Assembly (NCBI GenBank): GCA_007130265.1
Contig: SLST01000087.1
Span: forward strand, 1-6,675
Length of the DNA stretch: 6,675 nucleotides
Reading direction: 5' to 3'
Origin: Spirochaetales bacterium
GTDB lineage: Bacteria > Spirochaetota > Spirochaetia > DSM-27196 > SLST01
Below the pieces are notes generated by a model. The model was not told where the DNA came from, searched no databases, and saw only the letters and a program-made list of their open reading frames with translations. The stretch's first letter is position 1. Each line of letters opens with the position of its first letter. Shown one piece after another: positions 1 through 6,225 of this stretch. A program made the position numbers and the translations under genes.

Positions 1-473
1 CGCTGCAGTACCAGGAGCTCGTCAACACGAATCAGGTGTATCGAGACATCCTGCGCTACGGAATCGAGGGAACGCACTGGACCCGGACCCCGCAGGGTCT
101 CATCCAGGTGAACGAGACCGGCCGCCAGCGGTATCGACCGTGGCCGTTCTCGCAGGGCTCGTACTCGCTGAGCTCCGTTGAGGCTGCTGAGGGAATCGAC
201 GTCGATCCCGACATGTGGCAGGTCATCTTCGACGGTTACCAGGACCTCGAGGCGACCAATGCGATCGGATTCTCCTTTGACATAGGCCCGGTGGAATCCG
301 AAATGGCCGCGATCCGGGCAATCCGGGATCGATACTGGGAAGGGTTGGTGACCGGCACCGTCGACCCGTCGGTTCAGGTCCCCAGGATGATCCAGGAGCT
401 CGAAGGCGCGGGTCTGCGCAGAGTTCAGCAGGAGGCCCAGCGTCAGTTCGACGCGTTCCTCGCGGGCCGTTAG
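1..473 (+). CDS. ABC transporter solute-binding protein, C-terminal part (DUF3502-type), 5' truncated by window
   Basis: The frame is open from the first complete codon at position 3, so this is the last ~156 residues of a longer gene; the internal GTG at 36 is not its start. The text resembles the C-terminal domain of large lipoprotein solute-binding proteins of the LplA/YtcQ type (DUF3502). Cues are a start like LQYQELVNTNQ, then LRYGIEGTHW, then IGFSFDIGPVESEMAAI, then a charged helical tail ending RQFDAFLAGR. Full family members are about 500 residues, bind oligosaccharides outside the membrane and pass them to an LplB/LplC-type permease pair. The N-terminus, where a lipobox would be, lies outside the window. 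A strong hairpin follows directly. Because no permease follows, the permease genes are probably upstream (inference). The ligand cannot be read from this fragment; the genes downstream suggest a cell-wall or amino-sugar oligosaccharide. Confidence 0.85.
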   Translation, partial: LQYQELVNTNQVYRDILRYGIEGTHWTRTPQGLIQVNETGRQRYRPWPFSQGSYSLSSVEAAEGIDVDPDMWQVIFDGYQDLEATNAIGFSFDIGPVESEMAAIRAIRDRYWEGLVTGTVDPSVQVPRMIQELEGAGLRRVQQEAQRQFDAFLAGR

Positions 474-503
474 GATCACGTGACTTTCGTGCACTGAGTT
501 TCC

Positions 504-540
504 GGGGAGGGTCGGATTGGGTCCGGCCCTCCCTTCCTTG
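504..540 (+). terminator. Intrinsic terminator-like hairpin after the solute-binding protein gene
   Basis: The left arm 504-516 pairs with the right arm 522-534, leaving a five-base loop (517-521). The core GGGAGGGTCGG / CCGGCCCTCCC has one internal G-T wobble and a wobble at the base. A short pyrimidine tail (TTCCTTGT) follows; it is only moderately T-rich, so release may be partial. It lies 31 bases past the stop codon and only 22 bases before the next start. It may therefore act as a leaky terminator or mRNA-stabilising hairpin that keeps the binding protein more abundant than the enzymes downstream. Confidence 0.75.
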
Positions 541-552
541 TACCCATCCTCC

Positions 553-556
553 AGGA
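553..556 (+). promoter_or_regulatory. Ribosome binding site (AGGA) deciding the GNAT start
   Basis: AGGA sits 5 bases before ATG 562 and 8 bases before ATG 565. It favours one of these paired ATGs over the longer TTG start at 517, which lies inside the terminator hairpin, and over the GTG at 598. Confidence 0.5.
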
Positions 557-561
557 CGGCA

Positions 562-1587
562 ATGATGCCAGGAACACCATCACCGGTATTCGGAATCGTG
601 ATAGACGAGCTCGCGGCGGGAGATGTCCCGGCCTGCGTTGCGCTCTGGAACGCGTCGTGCGAAGGGCCCCGGGCCCTCGTCTACAAGCACCTGTCACCGG
701 CTACCTTCTCCGAGCTCTTCACGAGGAGTGCGGCCGACATCGTCGTGAACCTCGTAGCCCGAAGCGGCGAGGAGGTAGTCGGGTTCGCGAGCGGCACCAC
801 GCGCACAGGCGGAGCGCAGGGAGGCGGCGGGCAGGGGTACATCACCGTGGTCCTGGTGCGTGATGACCAGCGTCGGCGAGGGATCGGCCGCGCGCTCCTG
901 ATGTCGCTCGAGACTCGACTCGCGCGGGCGTCCGCGGGCGTCGACCGGTACGAGGTCATGTTCTTCAACCCGGTCAACCTGCCATGGGATGTTCCCGGCA
1001 CCGAAGCCCACGACCACCCCAATGCTCCTGGAGTCGATGTGTCATGCGACGGGTATCTCTTTCTCAAGAACCACGGCTACCGTGATATCGCGTATCAGAA
1101 CTCCTACTACCTGCGCCTTTCCGACTACCGGTACCCGCCCGACATTCGGGAACGTATCACCAGGCTCGAGGATGACGGAATCAGGATCGCCCGCTACGAT
1201 CCGGCGCTGCACCGGGGACTCGACGAGCTCTTCGACAACCTGGAGAACGACGACTGGCGGGAGACCATCACCGCGAACCTCGCGTTGGAGGGCCCCGATG
1301 ACCCGGTCCTCATTGTGGAAGCAGACGGCCGCGCGTGCGGGTTCACCGGACCAACGCGTGTGCAGGAGAGCGGCCGCGGCTACTTCGCCGGAATCGGGGT
1401 TCATTCGGACTACCGCGGCCGGGGCGCGGGCAAGGTGCTCTTCGCGGCACTCTGCATGCAGTTGAAGGAGATCGGCGCGTCGTTCATGACCCTCTTCACC
1501 GGGGAGACGAATCCCGCGCGGAACATCTACGAGGCCGCAGGTTTCCGCATCGTGCGGACATGGGCGGACATGAGGAAGACGAGATGA
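562..1587 (+). CDS. Double-domain GNAT-family N-acetyltransferase
   Basis: This is a predicted 341-residue cytoplasmic acetyltransferase with two GNAT folds in tandem. In the first (about 11-190) the acetyl-CoA loop is seen as VVLVRDDQRRRGIGRAL (96-112). In the second (about 200-341) it is GIGVHSDYRGRGAGKVLF (277-294), followed by the classic NPARNIYEAAGFRIV (317-331), the N-x-x-A-x-x-x-Y-x-x-x-GF signature of motif B. Both domains keep an R-x-x-G-x-G/A-type pyrophosphate loop, so either could bind acetyl-CoA; the second looks the more canonical. The start is ATG 562 (or 565), supported by AGGA just upstream. The stop overlaps the next start as ATGA, so it is probably translated together with the deacetylase. 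The substrate is unknown; an amino sugar or muropeptide amine is inferred only from the neighbours. No signal peptide is visible. Confidence 0.88.
   Translation: MMPGTPSPVFGIVIDELAAGDVPACVALWNASCEGPRALVYKHLSPATFSELFTRSAADIVVNLVARSGEEVVGFASGTTRTGGAQGGGGQGYITVVLVRDDQRRRGIGRALLMSLETRLARASAGVDRYEVMFFNPVNLPWDVPGTEAHDHPNAPGVDVSCDGYLFLKNHGYRDIAYQNSYYLRLSDYRYPPDIRERITRLEDDGIRIARYDPALHRGLDELFDNLENDDWRETITANLALEGPDDPVLIVEADGRACGFTGPTRVQESGRGYFAGIGVHSDYRGRGAGKVLFAALCMQLKEIGASFMTLFTGETNPARNIYEAAGFRIVRTWADMRKTR
1572..1576 (+). promoter_or_regulatory. Ribosome binding site (GAGGA) for the PIG-L gene
   Basis: GAGGA lies 7 bases before ATG 1584, inside the end of the acetyltransferase gene. It confirms ATG 1584, rather than the upstream in-frame start at 1335, as the start of the deacetylase. 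Confidence 0.6.
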
Positions 1588-2294
1588 GTGGATCGGCGAA
1601 GCGGCAGACGATCATGGCGATCGGCGGTCACGTCGGCGACATGGAGCTCACCTGCGGCGGCGTGCTCGCAACGCGCGCGCTCGAGGGCGATGCGGTCGTT
1701 ACGGTGGCGCTCACCGCGGGGGAGAAGGGCAATCCGCCCGGGATGGTGGTGGAGGAGTACCGGGAGCAGAAGGTCGACGAGGCGAAGGGTTTTGCCGAGC
1801 GCATAGGCGCGGAAGCGATCGTCTTTGACTACCGCGACGGGCTGCTCCCCGCCAACGATGAGTCGGCCTTCATGCTCTGCGACGTCATCCGGAAGCACCG
1901 GCCGTCCGTCCTGATCACGCACTGGAAAGAGAGCATTCATCAGGATCACGTCGCCGCTCACGAGATCGTACACAAGGCGCAGTTCTACGCTGCGCTGTCC
2001 GGGTTCGAGCGGGAGCTTCCGGCCCACTTCGCCGCGGGTCCGTACTACGCCGAGAACTGGGAGGACCCCTTCGAGTTCACGCCCACCGTCTACCACCGGG
2101 TGAGCGACGAGGGCTTCGAGCTCTGGCGCGAGGCGATCGCGCTGCACTGGTTCACGATGAACAGCACCTCGTTCGAGTACCGCGAATACTACACGCATCT
2201 GATGTCCGTGCGCGGGATCGAGGCGCGCACGCGGTACGCGCAGGCGTTCGACGTTCCGCCGATGAATCGGCGGCGTACGGTCGACTCGTTTTGA
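1584..2294 (+). CDS. PIG-L/LmbE-family deacetylase with altered catalytic motif
   Basis: This is a 236-residue protein of the zinc-dependent PIG-L/LmbE N-deacetylase family (MshB, BshB, GlcNAc-PI deacetylase). The N-terminal metal motif is GGHVGDMELTCGG (14-26), where the family normally reads A-H-P-D-D-x-E. His16 and Asp19 (zinc ligands) and Glu21 are kept, but Gly18 stands where the catalytic-base Asp normally is. The second motif, SIHQDHVAAH (117-126), keeps H-x-D-H, with His122 the expected third ligand. LTAGEKGNPPG (43-53) and the C-terminal aromatic stretch ALHWFTMNS look like an intact core. Length is normal for the family and no signal peptide is seen. It overlaps its neighbours on both sides by four bases (ATGA and TTGA). 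Its likely role is removal of an N-acetyl group from a sugar, or another metal-dependent hydrolysis if the missing base has changed the chemistry. Confidence 0.9.
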   Translation: MSGSAKRQTIMAIGGHVGDMELTCGGVLATRALEGDAVVTVALTAGEKGNPPGMVVEEYREQKVDEAKGFAERIGAEAIVFDYRDGLLPANDESAFMLCDVIRKHRPSVLITHWKESIHQDHVAAHEIVHKAQFYAALSGFERELPAHFAAGPYYAENWEDPFEFTPTVYHRVSDEGFELWREAIALHWFTMNSTSFEYREYYTHLMSVRGIEARTRYAQAFDVPPMNRRRTVDSF

Positions 2295-3379
2295 GCCCGC
2301 GCGAGCTCGTCAGCACCTGGCTCTCCCGCGCGGTCGAGTCCCGCGCCTTTCCCGCGGGCTCGGCGGCCGTGGTCACCCGGGAGAACGAGCTGCTGCGCAC
2401 GGAGCAGCCGTCGCCTCCTTCTGAGGGGCGACTGATATACGATCTGGCCTCGCTGACCAAGGTGATGGCGACCACGATGGTCTGTCTGCGGCTCATCGAC
2501 CGAGGCGAGCTCGACCTGGAAGCGACGATATCGCGCTTCGTCTCCGCACCGGCGGAGAAGGCGTCGATCACCATACTCGATCTGCTGCGCCACACCGGCG
2601 GATTCGAGGCTCACTTCGATCTCGCCGCTGCGTCTGCGAGTGAGCAGGGGCAGCGCGCGTTCGACCCACTCGACGTCATCCTCGGCCGACCCCTCTCCTA
2701 CCGCCCGGGCACAGACGTCGTGTACAGCTGTATCGGGTTCATTCTGCTCGGGCGGATCCTGGAGCGGGCTACGGGTGAGCGGCTGGACGAACTTGCCCGG
2801 AGACTCGTGTTCGAGCCTCTCGCGCTCGAGGCCACCGGGTACCTGCCCGAGAGCTGGGTTCGAGCGACGGACACCGTCCTGCCGACCGAGAGGAATCCAC
2901 AGACAGGCGCATTCATCCGGGGCATTGTGCACGATGAGAACGCGAGGTTTCTCGGCGGCGTCTCAGGAAATGCCGGGCTCTTCTCCTGCCTTGATGACTG
3001 CGCGCGATTCGCGAGCCTGCTTCTCAACTCGTGCGATGGGTTTCTCTCGTCACGGCTCTACGAGACGATGGTTCGCAACTGGACCCCGGGTATGCAGGCG
3101 GCCCGCGGGCTGGGTTTCAGTCTCATCGATTCATCAGGTTCGTGGCCGGGGGGCGCCGTGCTCGCAGAAGGCGCCTTCGGGCACACCGGCTTCACCGGAA
3201 CATCGCTCGTCGTGAGCCCGGCGTACGGGCTGGCCTTCGTGCTGCTGACGAACCGGGTGCACTTTGGTCGCGATCTCGCCGTCATGCCGCAGTACCGCAG
3301 CGATTTCCACGCGACCGCGCTTGGCGCCGTCACGGCACCCGATGCCGTCTCATACCCGACGCAGGACCGAACGCCGTGA
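2291..3379 (+). CDS. Beta-lactamase-fold serine hydrolase, AmiE/YbbE-like
   Basis: This is a 362-residue protein of the class C beta-lactamase/penicillin-binding-protein fold. The nucleophile motif S-x-x-K is Ser54-Leu-Thr-Lys57 in YDLASLTKVMATT. The second motif is Tyr145-Ser-Cys147 (VVYSCIGF), where Y-x-N or Y-S-D is usual. The third is His298-Thr-Gly300 (FGHTGFTGT), the HTG version of KTG. The conserved HDENARFLGG followed by GNAGLFS (214-232) is typical of the muropeptide-associated esterase/amidase subgroup that includes B. subtilis AmiE (YbbE), encoded near namZ. No signal peptide is seen from this start. The start is TTG 2291, overlapping the deacetylase stop as TTGA. No ATG or GTG lies close downstream in frame, and no Shine-Dalgarno is evident, so reinitiation after the upstream gene is likely. 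It might cleave a peptide from MurNAc or another ester or amide; the substrate is inferred from context. Confidence 0.85.
   Translation: MSPRELVSTWLSRAVESRAFPAGSAAVVTRENELLRTEQPSPPSEGRLIYDLASLTKVMATTMVCLRLIDRGELDLEATISRFVSAPAEKASITILDLLRHTGGFEAHFDLAAASASEQGQRAFDPLDVILGRPLSYRPGTDVVYSCIGFILLGRILERATGERLDELARRLVFEPLALEATGYLPESWVRATDTVLPTERNPQTGAFIRGIVHDENARFLGGVSGNAGLFSCLDDCARFASLLLNSCDGFLSSRLYETMVRNWTPGMQAARGLGFSLIDSSGSWPGGAVLAEGAFGHTGFTGTSLVVSPAYGLAFVLLTNRVHFGRDLAVMPQYRSDFHATALGAVTAPDAVSYPTQDRTP
3363..3366 (+). promoter_or_regulatory. Possible ribosome binding site (AGGA) for the namZ gene
   Basis: AGGA lies 9 bases before GTG 3376, inside the serine hydrolase gene. It supports GTG 3376 as the start instead of the far longer upstream reading that begins at 3031 inside the hydrolase. 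Confidence 0.45.
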
Positions 3380-4572
3380 GCTCCCTGTTCAATCGGTTCG
3401 AGCGAGCGCGCGGCGGTCTCCGGCTCGGCGTCGAGAACCTGGAGTCGGCCTCGCGGCTCTTTGAGGGCCGACGGGTCGGTCTGCTCACGACAGCCGCCGC
3501 GACCGATTCCCGGCTCGTTTCCGCCGTCGATGTGCTCGCAGCCTTCTGCGACCTCCGCGCGCTCTACGGACCCGAGCACGGCATCCGCGGCGATCTGCAG
3601 GCGGGCGAGGCCGCCGCCTCCGCCGTCGACCGGCGCACGCGTCTTCCGATCCACAGCCTCTACACCTCAGACGCGTCGGCCCGCGGCCCGGAGCTCGACG
3701 GTCTGGATCTCCTGGTCGTCGACCTTGTGGACGTGGGATCGCGCTACTACACCTATCTTTCGACCCTCTCGTACGCGATGGAGAGCTGCGCCGCGGCTTC
3801 GATGCCGCTCGTCGTTCTCGATCGGCCCAACCCGCTCGGTGGGCTGGCCGTAGAAGGGCCGATGCTCGACCCCGCCTACGCTTCGTTCGTGGGCCGCCAC
3901 GGTGTTCCTGTTCGCCACGGCCTCACCGTCGCGGAGTACGCGCTCCTCATCAACGCCCGCGCACGCATCGGGTGCGAGCTCCACGTCATCCCGCTCGTCG
4001 GCTGGAACCGAGAATCCTGGTACGACGAGCTGCCGCTCTGCTGGGTCATGCCGTCACCGAACCTGCCCACGCTGGAGAGCGCGCTCCTCTACGCAGGCAC
4101 CTGCCTGTTCGAGGGCACGAACGTGAGCGAGGGCCGAGGGACGACCCGGCCGTTCGAGCTCATCGGCGCGCCGTGGCTCGATCCCCAGGCGCTGATTCCG
4201 GAAGTCGCGCCCGGCCTGCTCGACGGCGCGCTGCTCCGTGAGTGCTGGTTCCGCCCGGTAGCGTCGAAGCACGCAGGGCAGGCGTGCGCCGGGGTCCAGA
4301 TCCACGTGACCGACCGCTCTCGCCTGCGTCCGTACCGCCTTGGTGTGGCGCTGCTTGACGCGATCCGCCGGACCCACGAAGAGTTCTCGTTCACCGAGCC
4401 GGCCGGGCCGGGCCGGCATCCGTTCATCGATCTGCTCGCCGGCGACTCTTCGCTTCGCGATCCCGGGTTCGATCTCGAAGCCTATCTCTCGCGGTGCGAC
4501 GCCGACTCGGCGGGGTTCACCGTTGTTCGAGATGATTACCTAATATATCCGACGTCTGGTACCGCGCGCTGA
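3376..4572 (+). CDS. namZ: Exo-beta-N-acetylmuramidase NamZ-like (DUF1343, GH171)
   Basis: This 398-residue protein matches the DUF1343 family in length and in its string of conserved blocks: YGPEHGIRGDLQAGE (64-78), DVGSRYYTYLSTL (119-131), VLDRPNPLGG then VEGPMLDP (147-166), RHGLTVAEYA (180-189), MPSPNLPTLES (225-235), EGTNVSEGRGTTRPFELIGAPW (246-267) and a C-terminal QIHVTDR (308-314). Characterised members (B. subtilis NamZ/YbbC) release MurNAc from the non-reducing end of peptidoglycan fragments. The acidic residues in the GPEHG and EGTNVSEGRGT blocks are candidate catalytic or binding residues. The N-terminal block reads VGLLTTAAATDS, where the family usually has a T-N-x-x-G-type turn. 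The start is GTG 3376, overlapping the previous stop as GTGA. B. subtilis NamZ is exported, but no signal peptide is visible here, suggesting cytoplasmic action on imported fragments (inference). It is the last gene of the plus-strand run. Confidence 0.9.
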   Translation: MSSLFNRFERARGGLRLGVENLESASRLFEGRRVGLLTTAAATDSRLVSAVDVLAAFCDLRALYGPEHGIRGDLQAGEAAASAVDRRTRLPIHSLYTSDASARGPELDGLDLLVVDLVDVGSRYYTYLSTLSYAMESCAAASMPLVVLDRPNPLGGLAVEGPMLDPAYASFVGRHGVPVRHGLTVAEYALLINARARIGCELHVIPLVGWNRESWYDELPLCWVMPSPNLPTLESALLYAGTCLFEGTNVSEGRGTTRPFELIGAPWLDPQALIPEVAPGLLDGALLRECWFRPVASKHAGQACAGVQIHVTDRSRLRPYRLGVALLDAIRRTHEEFSFTEPAGPGRHPFIDLLAGDSSLRDPGFDLEAYLSRCDADSAGFTVVRDDYLIYPTSGTAR

Positions 4573-4582
4573 CCGCGGTCAG
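4569..4582. repeat. Perfect palindrome spanning both convergent stop codons
   Basis: CTGACCGCGGTCAG reads identically on both strands and contains the plus-strand TGA (4570-4572) and the minus-strand TGA (4579-4581). With one wobble the symmetry extends to 4566-4585. There is no T-run on either side, so a classical two-way intrinsic terminator is not clearly supported. A short hairpin or a dimeric protein site is possible, and so is chance arising from two TGA stops meeting in GC-rich DNA. Confidence 0.6.
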
Positions 4583-6225
4583 TGCTCTCTCCCGGCGGCG
4601 TAGAGCTTCGCCGCGAAGCCTCGTCGTGTGGGCCGGTCGCCCGCTCGAGCTCTATCCTGCGCCGCATCGATCGCCGTCAGGATGCTGCGAGTCCGACCCG
4701 TGTCCTGCGGGACGCGAGCGCGGGCGAGCGAGAGCGCCTCGTCGCGCAGGGGCTCGTCCGGGTCCAGATGCGCTCGATTCGCCCAACCTCCTGAGACGTA
4801 ACGAAGCTCGAGCAGGCTGCGCGACCCGCACCAGTGGAGCGCGCGGAAGTCGGGTGCTGATCGCGGGGCGTCCATCGCGGGAACGAGGTAGACGCCGGCG
4901 TCGAGCAGTACTTCCTGCAGCCGGGGCACGTTCACCTCGCGCGGTTCAGTACCGCCCGATGCGCAGAGCGCCGCCGCGGCGCCCGCGGCCTGGCCGAGCT
5001 GCATCACCACCGGCTGCAGCCGCGTGCATCCGTTGACGAGACCCGTGACGCCGATGCTCTTCTCGGCGACGAGCACGCCGTCAACACCGCGCGGAACGAG
5101 TACGCCGTACGGAACCGAAAAGGCGCTGATTACCGGAAACTCGAGCGACGGCGCATCCGGGTCGTTACCGCGATGATGGTCGAGCGGGTAGTCTCCCACG
5201 GCGACGGAAGTGCTGCGCGCGGGGCTTCGATTCGCCTCGGTGAGGTCCATCGTGGTCAGCGTGTCGATTGCGAGGATCCGCCGCGCCTCGCGGATGTAGG
5301 GGATGAGCGCGTACGTGCCGCCGGGGTAGACGCGTGGGAGTCGGATGGTGTCGGGGCCGAATGCCTCTCGAAGCGCGGTGACGAGGCGGGCGGTCTTCTC
5401 GCGGGCCCCGCGAGTTACCGCGGCCCGCGTGCCCGGGGTCAGGTAGTCGCCGTAGGCGTCCTGCGTGGGCCAGTTCAGCATCACGAGATCGCCGGGCAGA
5501 CGACCGTAGTCGAGCAGTCGATCCCAGCTGATGGGCGGGCTGCCGAGGATGCCGGCGTATTCGGTGCCCGGGGCAAAGGTCGGTCCTTCGTGCGAGGCGG
5601 CGAAGCCCGACGGTGGTGTCTGTATCGTCGCGCACCAGGTGAAATCCTGAGGGTGCGCGAGCGGCTGCTCCGGCGCCTGCGGCTCACCGGTCTGCGCGCG
5701 CGACTCGAGGCCCACCCGCCACGGCATCTCCGCGGCGACGAGCGCATCGCCGTATTCGTCCGCGAAGATCGTGACGGATGCGTGGACCGTGAGGGCCTGT
5801 TGCGGTCCGCCGCCTTCGCCTGGCGCGGAGAGAATGTGGGCCCCGCGGATTCGATCGTCGGCGCGGATGACCTCGGCGCAGATCCACCCCAGCTTCAGGT
5901 CCACATTCGGCAGCGCGTCGATCCAGGAGCGGAGGATGTCCTGGCCGACCCGGGGATCAAAGAGGGTATTGCTGACCCACCCCGTCTCGGCGTTCTGCGC
6001 CCCTCCGTAGTGGCAACGGACGGCCTGCTGAAACTCGCCCCACAGACCCGACGGCAGCAGATTGTTCCCGTCGATCGCGCTGACGCCCGCGGCGGTCAGC
6101 ATGCCGCCGACCCACTCAGACGGTTCGCAGAGGACGACGCGGGCGCCCATCCTGCCGGCCTGAATCGTCGCACAGGTGCCCGATGCCGACGCTCCTATCA
6201 CCAGAACGTCAGTGTGCTTATCCAT
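4579..6225 (-). CDS. FAD-dependent oxidoreductase (FAD_oxidored / GGMLT type)
   Basis: This 548-residue flavoprotein starts at ATG 6225. The longer reading to 6285 adds 20 low-information residues and runs into the gene before it. The N-terminal Rossmann fold is DVLVIGASASGTCATIQAGRMGARVVLCE (6-34 region), with the dinucleotide loop G11-x-S13-x-x-G16 instead of G-x-G-x-x-G and Glu34 at the end of strand 2 for the adenosine ribose. The family block WVGGMLTAAGVSAIDG (38-53) and LPSGLWGEF (57-65) follow, then FADEYGDALVAAEMPWRVG (154-172), a form of the D-x-T-E-x-G-D motif. The C-terminal FAD-closing segment is VDGVLVAEKSIGVTGLVNGCTRLQPVVMQLGQAAG (381-415). Relatives are often encoded with polysaccharide-degrading enzymes, but their substrates are mostly unknown. 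Its start overlaps the stop of the DUF4434-like gene by eight bases, so the two are probably co-translated. No signal peptide is seen. Confidence 0.88.
   Translation of the reverse strand: MDKHTDVLVIGASASGTCATIQAGRMGARVVLCEPSEWVGGMLTAAGVSAIDGNNLLPSGLWGEFQQAVRCHYGGAQNAETGWVSNTLFDPRVGQDILRSWIDALPNVDLKLGWICAEVIRADDRIRGAHILSAPGEGGGPQQALTVHASVTIFADEYGDALVAAEMPWRVGLESRAQTGEPQAPEQPLAHPQDFTWCATIQTPPSGFAASHEGPTFAPGTEYAGILGSPPISWDRLLDYGRLPGDLVMLNWPTQDAYGDYLTPGTRAAVTRGAREKTARLVTALREAFGPDTIRLPRVYPGGTYALIPYIREARRILAIDTLTTMDLTEANRSPARSTSVAVGDYPLDHHRGNDPDAPSLEFPVISAFSVPYGVLVPRGVDGVLVAEKSIGVTGLVNGCTRLQPVVMQLGQAAGAAAALCASGGTEPREVNVPRLQEVLLDAGVYLVPAMDAPRSAPDFRALHWCGSRSLLELRYVSGGWANRAHLDPDEPLRDEALSLARARVPQDTGRTRSILTAIDAAQDRARAGDRPTRRGFAAKLYAAGREH

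Noticed and set aside
517..561. A TTG start at 517 for the acetyltransferase
   Set aside because: It lies inside the terminator hairpin, has no ribosome binding site and adds residues with no family resemblance. The ATG pair at 562/565 has AGGA at a good distance.
1527..2932. Long minus-strand frames (1527-2198, 2152-2595, 2189-2932) opposite the deacetylase and hydrolase
   Set aside because: They are low-complexity Arg- and Ser-rich translations overlapping genes with clear catalytic motifs, so they are mirror frames caused by base composition.
3031..3375. An upstream extension of the namZ frame into the hydrolase gene
   Set aside because: The translation before 3376 is Arg-rich and unlike DUF1343, and it overlaps the conserved C-terminus of the hydrolase. 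GTG 3376 gives the normal family length.
4398..4417. A GC hairpin, seven-base arms GCCGGCC / GGCCGGC around six bases, near the end of namZ
   Set aside because: It lies within coding sequence for an Ala-Gly-Pro-Gly-Arg stretch, has no T-run, and is explained by GC-rich codon choice.
4540..4553. A small AT-rich patch (TAATATATCC) near the 3' end of namZ, resembling a promoter -10 box
   Set aside because: It encodes the conserved YLIYP-like tail of the family, and no matching -35 element or downstream plus-strand gene is present.
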